This document shows, in pieces, positions 1-8,046 of a stretch of 64,000 nucleotides of DNA (position 1 is the stretch's first letter; the number at the start of each line of letters is the position of its first letter). The translations under genes and the position numbers were made by a program. The stretch covers positions 1 to 64,000 of the forward strand of contig NZ_MUZU01000012.1 in the NCBI RefSeq assembly GCF_002000085.1, in the 5' to 3' direction. The DNA is from Pseudocolwellia agarivorans (GTDB lineage Bacteria > Pseudomonadota > Gammaproteobacteria > Enterobacterales > Alteromonadaceae). Below the pieces are notes generated by a model. That model worked only from the letters and a program-made list of their open reading frames with translations, was not told where the DNA came from and did not search any database.

Positions 1-107
1 GAGCGGTTAAATGCTGTTACTGTAAATCCTTTACTTGCCATATTAAGGATCAAGTTTTCGCCCATAACTGCTAGGCCAACAACACCTATATCTGATTTTG
101 CTTTCAT
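1..107 (-). CDS. gnd: 6-phosphogluconate dehydrogenase, N-terminal fragment (runs off window)
   Basis: Only the first 35 codons are in the window. The ATG is at 107-105 and the frame is open to base 1. The peptide begins [19 protein letters not shown] and continues with a Rossmann start ending in AFNRS, the typical NADP-binding N-terminus of decarboxylating 6-phosphogluconate dehydrogenase (oxidative pentose-phosphate pathway, cytoplasm). It lies downstream of the uronate TRAP/DUF4861 genes on the same strand but after a strong terminator, and it has its own promoter-like sequence at 174-202. Whether it belongs functionally to the sugar-acid locus or is housekeeping cannot be decided from this fragment. 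Confidence 0.85.
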   Translation of the reverse strand, partial: MKAKSDIGVVGLAVMGENLILNMASKGFTVTAFNR

Positions 108-139
108 TAAATTGCACTCACTATGTCTGTTTATTTAAA

Positions 140-151
140 TGTGTTCTATTT
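140..151 (-). promoter_or_regulatory. 12-mer shared between the gnd and dctP leaders
   Basis: The minus-strand sequence AAATAGAACACA lies about 35 bp upstream of the gnd start. The identical 12-mer occurs about 45 bp upstream of the dctP start (4162-4151). It could be a shared leader or protein-binding element, or chance in AT-rich DNA. Confidence 0.25.
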
Positions 152-173
152 AGAGTTAACACCCACTTATCTT

Positions 174-202
174 ATAACATGATAACACACGAAAGTTGTC
201 AA
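174..202 (-). promoter_or_regulatory. Putative sigma70 promoter of gnd
   Basis: On the minus strand there is a consensus TTGACA (202-197), a 17-bp spacer and TGTTAT (179-174), about 70 bp upstream of the gnd ATG. The spacer contains GTTATCATG, related to the sequence inside the kduD promoter. Seen by eye only. Confidence 0.5.
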
Positions 203-313
203 TATGAAGTGCCTATAAAAATTTAGTATTACCCAAATAAATTTAATTGTGGCTGTTGAAAGATATAGAGATATTGCAAAGAGGTGTGACGATGATGCCA
301 AAAAAATAAAAAA

Positions 314-342
314 AGCCGATACCTACGGGAGAAGTACCGACT
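314..342 (-). terminator. Rho-independent terminator of the dctPQM-DUF4861 operon
   Basis: On the minus strand an 11-bp stem (AGTCGGTACTT pairing with GTAGGTATCGGCT, some G-U pairs) with a CTCCC loop is followed directly by seven T residues. It sits just after the stop codon of the DUF4861 gene and separates it from gnd. Confidence 0.85.
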
Positions 343-355
343 TAAAAAGACGCGC

Positions 356-1309
356 TTAACGTTTAAAGCCAGACTCTTCTAAATAAAACGCTTTTAAATA
401 TTGTTTCCATTGAGCGAAAGTTGTTATTTCTTTCGCCTTTTCCCAGCCGTAACCTGCATAATAAGTTACCTGCCCTTTATTATCAGTTTTGGTGATGGCA
501 AGGACATGACCAACATCTTTTTGGCCTAAACTAGGAATAAGCTTATATTCATCTACGCGTTTAGGATCAAGCACTACACCAGTACCTAAACCAGAACCTT
601 CAATCTCTTCCCACGTAGATACTGTACCTGTCAGTTTATCCCAATTAGCAATAGCGGCTTCATCATGAGTAGTTAAACCAACGCTAATAGGTAAATTAAT
701 AGCTAACTCGCCATTTTTCCAAAAAGTAGATGTTGCTTTAAATACTCTCTGCCCTAATTTTATTTCTATTTCTTTCTTTTCTTGGTATTCAACATCAGCA
801 ATGACACGTTTATACGATAGTACAAAACGTGTTTTTTCTGGTGACTGCTCAAGAATTTCCCATTGTGTATAAGTTTCTAACGGTTCACGCTTTCCGTTTA
901 ACCATAATGCAGAACTACCACAACCGGCAGATGAACCAACATGATAGTTATCCAGCCCCTCTCCCCAGTCTTTGTGATAAGTCATATCTTGCTCTAACGC
1001 TTGTTTATACCACTTATTAACAATAGGCGTTTTAACACGTTTTAACCAGCAATCAACTCCAGCATTTTCGGCAAATTCTCTAGCAAAGGGTCCATAGGCA
1101 CGAAAGGCAACTAAATCATTTTCCCAAGCAAAGTCATCATTACGTTCAGGTACATAACGGGCAAAAGTTGCGACTTTATTCGCTTCGATAACAGTTTCTA
1201 TATTTTGCTCAGAACTGTTGTTTTGTGTCGTTGAATTATCCATTAAACCACAAGCTGACAATGTGCTAACAACAGTGGCTAGGATAAAAGTATTTTTTAA
1301 ATTACTCAT
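356..1309 (-). CDS. DUF4861 family lipoprotein
   Basis: 317 aa. The N-terminus is a lipoprotein signal (hydrophobic stretch ending LSACG, Cys about residue 20), so the mature protein is probably membrane-anchored and periplasmic or surface-exposed. The body carries the DUF4861 pattern: FARYVPERNDDFAWENDLVA, FRAYGP, and a WGEGLDNYHVG...GCG segment. DUF4861 proteins are often found in bacterial loci for uronic-acid polysaccharides; their activity is not known to me. It is the last gene of the minus-strand set dctP-dctQ-dctM-DUF4861, 18 bp after dctM, so it is probably co-transcribed with the uronate transporter. A role in processing or sensing uronate oligosaccharides is inference. Confidence 0.75.
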   Translation of the reverse strand: MSNLKNTFILATVVSTLSACGLMDNSTTQNNSSEQNIETVIEANKVATFARYVPERNDDFAWENDLVAFRAYGPFAREFAENAGVDCWLKRVKTPIVNKWYKQALEQDMTYHKDWGEGLDNYHVGSSAGCGSSALWLNGKREPLETYTQWEILEQSPEKTRFVLSYKRVIADVEYQEKKEIEIKLGQRVFKATSTFWKNGELAINLPISVGLTTHDEAAIANWDKLTGTVSTWEEIEGSGLGTGVVLDPKRVDEYKLIPSLGQKDVGHVLAITKTDNKGQVTYYAGYGWEKAKEITTFAQWKQYLKAFYLEESGFKR

Positions 1310-1327
1310 TTTGATCTCGCTTTATTT

Positions 1328-2626
1328 TTAATATAAACCAAAAGCTTTTGGTAAAAATTCGCTAATTGCAGGAATATAGGTAACTAGCATTAGTGCTATA
1401 AACATCGCTATATATAAAGGCACCATAGGTTTAATAATTTTATCAATGGTGGTATTCCCAACAGAACAACCCACAAAGAGTACGGCACCAACAGGAGGGG
1501 AACACAAACCTATAGAAAGGTTTAACACCATCATTATGCCAAAGTGTAGAGGCGACATACCTAGACTTTCAGCAACAGGTAAAAATATAGGGGTAAATAT
1601 TAATACGGCTGGAGTCATGTCCATAAAAGCACCAACAATAATCAATATTAAATTAATAATTAATAAAATAATTAAAGGGTTTTCACTGATTGTCATTAAC
1701 GTTTTGCTGATAATTTCAGGTATGTTTTCATAAGACAACATCCATGACATGGCAGAAGAGGCCGCGATAAGTAATAAAACAATTGCAGATATTTCACCTG
1801 CTTTAAGCAGTATTTCTTTAAGTTCACCTACTTTAACTTCTTTATAGACAAGTACCGCTAAAATTAAAGAATAGAAAACAGCAATAGCACCCGCTTCTGT
1901 AGCTGTAAAAATACCACCTAAAATCCCACCAATAATAATAAAAATCAACATTAGGCTTGGTACTGCAGCAACAACCTTTTTAACAACAAAAGATAAAGGT
2001 AACCGAGCTTCCGTAGGAAAACCTTTTTTTATGGCATAGCCCGCGCACACAATCATAAGTAGCGAAGCTAATAGTAAACCTGGTAAATACCCAGCAACAA
2101 ATAATGCAGAAACAGATACACCGCCACTAGCAATAGCATAAATAATTAATATATTACTTGGTGGAATAATCATGCCGGTTGTTGAAGCACAGGCCGTAAC
2201 CGCCGTTGCAAAATTTCGGTCGTACCCCTTTTTTTCCATTTCAGGAATAATAAAGCTACCAATAGCACTTGTTGTAGCAACAGCTGAACCAGAAATACTC
2301 CCAAACAAGGTACAAGACATAACATTAACTAAGGCTAAACCACCAGGCAACATACCAATAAGAGCCATAGCGCAATCAATAAGTTTTCGGGCAACGCCAC
2401 CCCGCCCCATCAGTAATCCCGAAAGAACAAATAACGGTATAGCTAATAAAGCAAAACTGTCTAGTCCTCCAACCATGCGTTGAGAGATTGTTGTTGTTGC
2501 AGGAATAAAATCAATACTAAATAGCATTGCAACGGCTGTAGATATACCAATACAAAAGCTAATGGGTACATTGAGTATGAGTAAAAGAAAAAAAACTAAA
2601 ATTAAGATTAAGCCACTAAATTCCAT
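1328..2626 (-). CDS. dctM: TRAP transporter large permease (DctM family)
   Basis: 432 aa, about 12 hydrophobic segments, the standard length of the DctM subunit, which forms the Na+-coupled channel of tripartite ATP-independent periplasmic transporters. It shows family signatures such as FALLAIPLFVLSGLLMGRGG, ASTTGMIIPPSN and GLCSPPVGAVLFVG. The small permease gene ends 3 bp upstream. With DctP and DctQ it makes a complete TRAP system. The kduI-kduD genes just upstream and GH105 nearby suggest the substrate is an (unsaturated) uronate or short oligouronide, which is inference from context. Confidence 0.93.
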   Translation of the reverse strand: MEFSGLILILVFFLLLILNVPISFCIGISTAVAMLFSIDFIPATTTISQRMVGGLDSFALLAIPLFVLSGLLMGRGGVARKLIDCAMALIGMLPGGLALVNVMSCTLFGSISGSAVATTSAIGSFIIPEMEKKGYDRNFATAVTACASTTGMIIPPSNILIIYAIASGGVSVSALFVAGYLPGLLLASLLMIVCAGYAIKKGFPTEARLPLSFVVKKVVAAVPSLMLIFIIIGGILGGIFTATEAGAIAVFYSLILAVLVYKEVKVGELKEILLKAGEISAIVLLLIAASSAMSWMLSYENIPEIISKTLMTISENPLIILLIINLILIIVGAFMDMTPAVLIFTPIFLPVAESLGMSPLHFGIMMVLNLSIGLCSPPVGAVLFVGCSVGNTTIDKIIKPMVPLYIAMFIALMLVTYIPAISEFLPKAFGLY

Positions 2627-2629
2627 ACT

Positions 2630-3130
2630 TTATTCTCCTACAGCTTTAGGTGAAATAAACTGTTCATTTTTAATAAAAAAGAGTTTTTCTAAAGCTGTTG
2701 TACAAAAAATAATTCCAGTTAATGGCATAACACTATAAACATAAGCCATTTTAACGCCTAAAACAGCAGAGAGCTGAACAGGATCTAATGTTGTAGTAAC
2801 AAGATTAACACCACCCACAACGAGTACAGTTAATGAAAACAAAAACACCATAAGATGAACAAAACGCGCTAAATAAGCCTGCTTTTGAGCACTAAGTTTA
2901 CGAGCTAAAATATCTAAACTTAGGTGTGAGTTTTGTTGATAACAATAAGTTGACCCTAATAAACCTAGCCAAATCAGCAAAAATCGAGATATTTCGCCAG
3001 ACCCCGAACTAGGAGACAAAAGCACATAACGAGAAAACACTTGCCACAACACAGTTGCGACAATAGAAACCATTAAGATAACAACCAAATAGCTTATTGC
3101 TTTGGTAAACCAACTATTTAAATTTTTCAT
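2630..3130 (-). CDS. dctQ: TRAP transporter small permease (DctQ family)
   Basis: 166 aa with four predicted membrane helices and the DctQ pattern (VFSRYVL near residue 32, then GEISRFLLIWLGLLGSTYCYQQ with the conserved E and W). It partners DctM in the inner membrane. Its start overlaps the dctP stop by 4 bp, so the two are translationally coupled, and dctM follows after 3 bp. Confidence 0.9.
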   Translation of the reverse strand: MKNLNSWFTKAISYLVVILMVSIVATVLWQVFSRYVLLSPSSGSGEISRFLLIWLGLLGSTYCYQQNSHLSLDILARKLSAQKQAYLARFVHLMVFLFSLTVLVVGGVNLVTTTLDPVQLSAVLGVKMAYVYSVMPLTGIIFCTTALEKLFFIKNEQFISPKAVGE

Positions 3131-4107
3131 TGTTTAGCCTTAATACGCATTAGGTACTGACCTACGATTGAATCTTTATAAGCATCATGCAAATGAGCTA
3201 CCGCATCCATAAAAGGTTTTTTATCTGGATAATGTACATTTAAACCAGACTTTTTCATTTCCGCTAAAGCATAGTTTTCAGCTTCTAACCATAATGTTTT
3301 TTGTTTTTGCACGGCATCTGTCATGGCCAACTTTAACCAGTGTTGTTCTTGATCAGATAAGTGACTAAAAATATGCTGGCTGATAACCATTACATCGGGA
3401 ATAGAAGTATGTTCATTAAGAGAGAAATTTTTACACACTTCATAATGTCGGGCAGAGTAAAAACTTGGAGGATTGTTTTCAGCACCATCAACCACCCCTT
3501 GCTGTAAAGCAGCATATAGCTCGCCCCAACTGATAGGTGTTGCAGCGCCACCAAAGGCATCAATCATTTTAACGGCATTTTGGCTATTCATAACACGTAT
3601 CTTTAAGCCCTTAACATCTTCAGGGCTACGTATCATTTTATCGCACGAGTAAAAACTACGGCTACCTGCGTCAAAATACCCTAAACCATACAGTTTTGCG
3701 GGTTGTAATGAATGTAATATGTCTTCGCCGATATCGCTTTCTAATATATTCCAACGATGTTCTCTACTAGAAAAAACATAAGGCAAACCAAACAAACGCA
3801 TATCGTCAACAAAACTTTCTAAAGTAGCAGCAGAGACTTTTGTCATAGCTAAACTACCGATTTGAAGTAACTCAACGAGTTCACGTTCTGAACCTAAAGT
3901 ACCGTTGGGGTATAGCTTAAGACTCATTTCACCATGAGAATAATGTGCTAATCTTTCTGACATAAACTCTAATGCTTTATGTACAGAATGCTTAGTATCT
4001 AATGTATGTCCTACTCGTAGTACCGTTTTGCTGCTTTTATTATCACAACCAACAAGTAACACGGTAAAAATTATTACGGCAACTTTTACATACCTAATAA
4101 ATACCAT
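3127..4107 (-). CDS. dctP: TRAP transporter substrate-binding protein (DctP family)
   Basis: 326 aa with a lipoprotein-type signal (VLLVGC, Cys 21), so probably tethered in the periplasm instead of freely soluble. DctP signatures are present: RVGHTLDTKHSVHKAL, the EVLQIGSLAM region, KGLKIRVMNS (the conserved Arg contacts the ligand carboxylate in this family) and the WGELYAALQQGVVDGAENN motif. It is the first gene of dctPQM-DUF4861. The upstream gap of about 150 bp to kduI holds a strong hairpin and the 12-mer shared with the gnd leader, suggesting its own promoter as well as read-through. Confidence 0.92.
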   Translation of the reverse strand: MVFIRYVKVAVIIFTVLLVGCDNKSSKTVLRVGHTLDTKHSVHKALEFMSERLAHYSHGEMSLKLYPNGTLGSERELVELLQIGSLAMTKVSAATLESFVDDMRLFGLPYVFSSREHRWNILESDIGEDILHSLQPAKLYGLGYFDAGSRSFYSCDKMIRSPEDVKGLKIRVMNSQNAVKMIDAFGGAATPISWGELYAALQQGVVDGAENNPPSFYSARHYEVCKNFSLNEHTSIPDVMVISQHIFSHLSDQEQHWLKLAMTDAVQKQKTLWLEAENYALAEMKKSGLNVHYPDKKPFMDAVAHLHDAYKDSIVGQYLMRIKAKQ

Positions 4108-4150
4108 AACGATAAATTCCCCATATTCGTTTTTTATTAGTTATTTTATT

Positions 4151-4162
4151 TGTGTTCTATTT
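4151..4162 (-). promoter_or_regulatory. 12-mer shared with the gnd leader (dctP copy)
   Basis: Minus-strand AAATAGAACACA about 45 bp upstream of the dctP ATG, identical to the copy upstream of gnd. Function unknown. Confidence 0.25.
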
Positions 4163-4201
4163 TTATAATTTTATTTTTATTTCGAGCTTTAAAACTCAAA
4201 G

Positions 4202-4240
4202 TGAGTTGATGTTTAAATGCCTAAACTAAACATCAACTCA
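4202..4240 (-). terminator. Intercistronic hairpin between kduI and dctP
   Basis: A perfect 14-bp inverted repeat (TGAGTTGATGTTTA, 4202-4215, against 4227-4240) with an 11-nt loop, directly after the kduI stop. On the minus strand it is followed by CTTTGAGTTTT, a poor U-tract. It may act as a partial terminator or 3'-end stabiliser between kduDI and the TRAP genes. Confidence 0.65.
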
Positions 4241-4256
4241 ATACAAGCCGTTACTA

Positions 4257-5099
4257 TTAACGAAGTTCAGACGCTTGATACTTATCCATATCATTGTAAT
4301 CTAGGTTTTCACCTGCCATTCCCCAAATAAATGAGTAATTTGAGGTACCTGAACCACAATGGATTGACCAAGCTGGAGAAATCATCACTTGTTCATTACC
4401 TGCCCAAATAACGCGTGTTTGTTTTGGTTCACCCATAAAATGAGCAACAGCTTGATCTTCTTTTACTTCAAAATAAAGATAAGCTTCCATACGACGGTCA
4501 TGTTGATGCGCAGGCATAGTATTCCAAACACTCCCCGGTTTAAGAGAAGTAAGCCCCATTTGTAGCTGACAAGTATCAACAACACCCTGAACGATTAATT
4601 GTGCAATTGTTCTTTCGTTAGATGTTTCTTGTGAACCCATATGTAAAACATTAGCATCAGCCATTGTGATTTTTTTAGTCGGAAATGATTTAAATGCTTG
4701 CGCTGAATTTAGATAAAAACGTGCAGGGGCTTTAGCATCAACACTTTTAAAAGTAACTTCTTTAGTGCCTGAACCAATATATAAGGCCTCTTTGTGTCCT
4801 ATACTATATTCTTGGCCATCAACAATAATAATACCAGCCTGACCAATATTAACAGCACCTAATTCACGACGAGATAAAAAGGTTTCACTCTTTAGAGGAT
4901 CAATAGAGTCTAAAGTAAGCGCTTGATCTGTAGGTACAGCACCACCAATAATATAACGATCGTAGTGGGTGTAAATTAAGTTTATTTTATTATCTTCAAA
5001 TAAATTATCACCAACAAAAGCTTCGCGTAATTCTTCAGTATTGAAGTTTTTAGCTTCGTTTGGCCCAATGGCATAGCGTGTTTCAAATTGAATAGTCAT
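4257..5099 (-). CDS. kduI: 5-dehydro-4-deoxy-D-glucuronate isomerase
   Basis: 280 aa, the family's usual length. KduI isomerises 5-keto-4-deoxyuronate (formed spontaneously from the unsaturated uronate released by GH105) to 2,5-diketo-3-deoxygluconate. The cupin metal site is visible as H198, H200 and E205 (in PAHQHDRRMEAY) plus H247 (SPAWSIHCG). Other family motifs are VGDNLFE, THYDRYIIGG and HMGSQETSNERTI. It follows kduD after 17 bp, forming a kduD-kduI operon whose promoter faces GH105. Confidence 0.96.
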   Translation of the reverse strand: MTIQFETRYAIGPNEAKNFNTEELREAFVGDNLFEDNKINLIYTHYDRYIIGGAVPTDQALTLDSIDPLKSETFLSRRELGAVNIGQAGIIIVDGQEYSIGHKEALYIGSGTKEVTFKSVDAKAPARFYLNSAQAFKSFPTKKITMADANVLHMGSQETSNERTIAQLIVQGVVDTCQLQMGLTSLKPGSVWNTMPAHQHDRRMEAYLYFEVKEDQAVAHFMGEPKQTRVIWAGNEQVMISPAWSIHCGSGTSNYSFIWGMAGENLDYNDMDKYQASELR

Positions 5100-5116
5100 A
5101 AAAAATACCTTATAAG

Positions 5117-5881
5117 TTAACGGGCTAACCAGCCGCCATCGACAGCCAAAATATGGCCATTTACGTAATCACTCGCTTGAGTGGATAAGAAAATTGCAGC
5201 ACCAACCAATTGCTCTGGTTCGCCCCACTCTCCTGCAGGAATACGCGCTTGAATTTGTTGATTGCGCTCAGGGTTGTCTTGTAGTGCTTGCGTGTTATCG
5301 GTCCTAAAATAACCAGGAGCAATTGCATTTACTTGAATGTTTTGACCTGCCCATTCATTAGCTAACGCACGCGTAATACCTGCTACAGCATGTTTACTTG
5401 CTGTGTACGCAGGAACAGTCATACCGCCTGAGTAAGAAAGCATTGAAGCAATATTGATGATTTTTCCGTAACCATTTTTAATCATTTCTCTACCGATCAA
5501 TTGGCTTAATTGGAAAACTGAGTTGACATTAACATCAATAACTTTTTTAAACTCATTCATAGGGTAGTCAGTTGCTGGGAAACGTGAAATTGTGCCGCCA
5601 TTGTTAATTAAAACATCAACTTGGCCAGTAATAGCTAAAGCATCTTTAGCTAATTTTTCCACTTGTTCTTCACTCGATAAGTCTGCTGCTAAATCAAAAG
5701 CGGTACCATTTGCTTCTTTAATAAGCTTTAATGTTTTATCTGTCCCGCCAAGTTTTGAACTTGCACAAATCACCGTAGCTCCAGCTTTTGCCAAGCCAAC
5801 AGCAAGTGCTTGACCTAAACCACGGCTTGCGCCTGTAACCAAGGCTGTTTTACCTTGTAACGAAAAAAGTTGGTTTTGCAT
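5117..5881 (-). CDS. kduD: 2-dehydro-3-deoxy-D-gluconate 5-dehydrogenase (SDR)
   Basis: 254 aa classical short-chain dehydrogenase: TGASRGLG cofactor loop (17-24), NNGG, S146, Y159 and K163 (YTASK), ending in VDGGWLAR as KduD proteins do. It reduces 2,5-diketo-3-deoxygluconate to 2-keto-3-deoxygluconate (KDG) with NADH. It is the first gene of kduD-kduI. The KDG formed would normally be phosphorylated by KdgK, which is not in this window; the nearby DHDPS-family aldolase or DgoK could serve instead, or kdgK may lie elsewhere. Confidence 0.94.
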   Translation of the reverse strand: MQNQLFSLQGKTALVTGASRGLGQALAVGLAKAGATVICASSKLGGTDKTLKLIKEANGTAFDLAADLSSEEQVEKLAKDALAITGQVDVLINNGGTISRFPATDYPMNEFKKVIDVNVNSVFQLSQLIGREMIKNGYGKIINIASMLSYSGGMTVPAYTASKHAVAGITRALANEWAGQNIQVNAIAPGYFRTDNTQALQDNPERNQQIQARIPAGEWGEPEQLVGAAIFLSTQASDYVNGHILAVDGGWLAR

Positions 5882-5912
5882 TACATTCCTATTTAAATAT
5901 CAATAATTCACG

Positions 5913-5942
5913 ATAACATCATGTTATCATACAAGGTGACAA
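5913..5942 (-). promoter_or_regulatory. Putative kduD promoter with embedded operator half-site
   Basis: Minus strand: TTGTCA (5942-5937), 18-bp spacer, TGTTAT (5918-5913), about 30 bp upstream of the kduD ATG. The spacer contains CTTGTATGATAACATG. The half-site CTTGTATGA recurs in the dyad at 6078-6086 in front of GH105. Placement of a half-site between -35 and -10 suggests repression by a GntR-like factor (inference). Confidence 0.5.
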
Positions 5943-6071
5943 TTATGAATACATATTTATAATCAACATGTTTTTTCACTTTAGCCATTGTTATATAAAG
6001 AATTAAAAACATACACGTAGATAAGGAGATAATTAATTTCATACTTTACTCTTGTCAATATAAGTTTTTAA

Positions 6072-6106
6072 CTTATACTTGTATGACGTCATATACAGTA
6101 TATAAG
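6072..6106. promoter_or_regulatory. Nested dyad (candidate operator) upstream of GH105
   Basis: An imperfect palindrome centred on GACGTC (6085-6090). The inner arms are CTTGTATGAC (6078-6087) and GTCATATACAG (6088-6098); the outer arms are CTTATA (6072-6077) and TATAAG (6101-6106). The left half shares CTTGTATGA with the kduD promoter spacer. It lies about 55-90 bp upstream of the GH105 ATG in the divergent kduD/GH105 gap. Confidence 0.45.
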
Positions 6107-6160
6107 AATACATAAAATGGCTCTATTAATAACTACATATAATCGTTTTAAGGGGATCTC

Positions 6161-7414
6161 ATGTCTTTAGCAAAAACACTGTCTAAGCTCAGTGTATGTT
6201 TTTTAGTATTTAGCACGGTATCTTGCGCTACAACGCAAAAGGCAACAATTAGTAGTAACTTAGATAAGCAATCTGTTTATCAAGCAATGACTAAAGTTAC
6301 TGATTGGCAAATGGCTAAATTTAACAATAAAACTTATTTATTTGAGGGCTATGACAAAGGCGCCCATATGGCACCTACAGACGAAAGTAGTCATCCTCAA
6401 GGTTGGGTTTATGCTTCATACTATGTAGGTATGGCTCGTATGGCAGAGTTAGCAAGCTCAAAAGGTAACGACAAGTACTCTGAACAACTGCTTGATATTG
6501 CTAAACATGGTAAGTATTTATTCGCACCAAGAATTTATAACGCCGACGACTACGCGATTGGCCAATTATATTTAGACTTATATAAAAAATACCCTAACGA
6601 AGAAATGTTAACGCCCCTTAAAGTTATTTTTGAAATAATTTTACAAACGCCTTCAACAACCACGTTAACTTATGAAGATGTAACTCAGACTTCAGTTCAC
6701 GATGGCAAATTACTACAAGATGAATTTGGTAACAGAAAATTCCAACTACGTCCGTGTAAAAACAGATGGTGTTGGGCAGATGCCCTATTTATGGGTCCTC
6801 CAGTATGGATTAATTTAAGTAAAGTAACGGGTGATTCACGTTATTTAGAATTTGCTGATAAAGAATTATGGGAAACTGTTAATTTACTATGGGATGACAA
6901 AGATCACTTATTTTTCCGTGACTCTCGCTTTTTCGACAAAAGAGAAGCAAACGGTGAAAAAGTTATTTGGGCTCGAGGTGTTGGTTGGGTAGCTGCAGGA
7001 CTAGCACGTATTCTTGAGCACTTCCCTGAAGATCATCCTAGCCGAGCTAAATATGAAGATATTTTCCGTAAAATGATGACACGTTTGGCACAAGCTCAAC
7101 AACCAGATGGTTTATGGCGTCCTTCAGTACTAGATCCAAAAACTCAGCCATTTAAAGAAACAAGTGGTACCGGCCTAATGGCATTTGCTTTTGCATCAGG
7201 TATTAATCAAGGCATATTAGATAAAAAAACCTTTATGCCGGTAGTAACAAAAGCTTGGTCAGCGCTTGTTGATGCAGTGCAACCTAGTGGAAAATTAGGT
7301 TGGGTTCAACAAATTGGTGATTCACCAGACAATGTTTCCGCTGAAGATACCCAAATATATGCAACAGGTGCCTTTTTGTTAACTGGTAGCGAGCTGTACA
7401 AATTGTCGAAGTAA
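6161..7414 (+). CDS. GH105 unsaturated uronyl (rhamnogalacturonyl-type) hydrolase
   Basis: 417 aa. GH105/GH88-fold (alpha/alpha)6 barrel enzyme that hydrates and removes 4,5-unsaturated uronic acid from the non-reducing end of lyase products. Family features are W81 (QGWVYASYYVGM), NADDYAIGQLYLDLY (Asp129/130), the catalytic-Asp motif WCWADALFMGP (D207), DSRFFDKREANGEKVIWARGVGWV and the C-terminal TGTGLMAFAFA-type loop. The N-terminus is signal-like with a possible lipobox ending in Cys22 (TVSC, atypical -3 residue). The start is set by AAGGGG 6 bp before the ATG. It is divergent from kduD, which consumes its product. Closest homologues by memory are GH105 enzymes of uronate-polymer loci; the exact linkage is not readable. 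Confidence 0.9.
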   Translation: MSLAKTLSKLSVCFLVFSTVSCATTQKATISSNLDKQSVYQAMTKVTDWQMAKFNNKTYLFEGYDKGAHMAPTDESSHPQGWVYASYYVGMARMAELASSKGNDKYSEQLLDIAKHGKYLFAPRIYNADDYAIGQLYLDLYKKYPNEEMLTPLKVIFEIILQTPSTTTLTYEDVTQTSVHDGKLLQDEFGNRKFQLRPCKNRWCWADALFMGPPVWINLSKVTGDSRYLEFADKELWETVNLLWDDKDHLFFRDSRFFDKREANGEKVIWARGVGWVAAGLARILEHFPEDHPSRAKYEDIFRKMMTRLAQAQQPDGLWRPSVLDPKTQPFKETSGTGLMAFAFASGINQGILDKKTFMPVVTKAWSALVDAVQPSGKLGWVQQIGDSPDNVSAEDTQIYATGAFLLTGSELYKLSK

Positions 7415-7433
7415 CACATCAATCATTCGACTT

Positions 7434-7461
7434 AGATAGCTGAACAGCAGTTCAGCTATCT
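7434..7461 (+). terminator. Terminator of GH105
   Basis: A perfect 12-bp stem (AGATAGCTGAAC, 7434-7445, against 7450-7461) with a 4-nt loop, 20 bp after the stop codon, followed by a T-rich stretch. Confidence 0.75.
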
Positions 7462-7807
7462 TCATTTATTCTTCGTTAGTTACACCCATTCTACTTTTAT
7501 AATCACTAATAAACTGTCATTTATTATTTCTAAATGATTATCTATCTTATTAAAAACATCTCGCTAAAATTAATTCCTATAGACACGCTTTGTTAATGTA
7601 AATAACAATCTTTAAGTACGTGTTTACCAGCCAGATAAATTACTCTATTTCCTTTCTATAACAGCAAGCATTATAAGGTGTTAGTTGGCGCTAATAGCTA
7701 TTATTAACAAGCAATAATAAACAGAGAGTTAATGAGGTTTATATAAATAAGTGATGAATGATGAGATATATACCCGTTATCATTCAAGATGGAGGTTTCA
7801 GTGGGAA

Positions 7808-7912
7808 CTAAAAACAATTTAGGCACAGATTTCACGTTCCAAACAAAATCTAAGGTCTACATCCATGTAGAAACCTGACTAAAGTTAATAACGAAGCATA
7901 AATTGTTTTTAG
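7808..7912. repeat. 105-bp inverted-repeat element in the 7415-8046 gene-free stretch
   Basis: The 632-bp stretch between GH105 and the first beta-helix gene holds no open frame of note. It contains a perfect 14-bp inverted repeat, CTAAAAACAATTTA (7808-7821) and its complement (7899-7912), enclosing a smaller dyad CTACAT-CC-ATGTAG (7857-7870). The folded form would be a cruciform or long hairpin of about 105 nt. It does not look like an insertion sequence (no transposase). I suspect a dispersed MITE- or REP-like element of this lineage; only one full copy is visible here. Confidence 0.5.
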
Positions 7913-8046
7913 GCCCATCGAAGAAGCGCTTGAGCAAAATCACTTCATCAACAACGCTTTTTATAAGGGAGTAACCATTATTACAAAGCGTTGCCTTGAA
8001 TTGATATCGCTCTGTTAAATAACTAAGTTAGCTTCATAAATGAGTG

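Noticed and set aside
1446-2483. Plus-strand frames inside dctM
   Set aside because: Antisense to a clear transporter gene; no start signals.
7415-8046. Insertion-sequence remnant in the gap
   Set aside because: An inverted repeat is present but no transposase fragment or target-site duplication could be seen.
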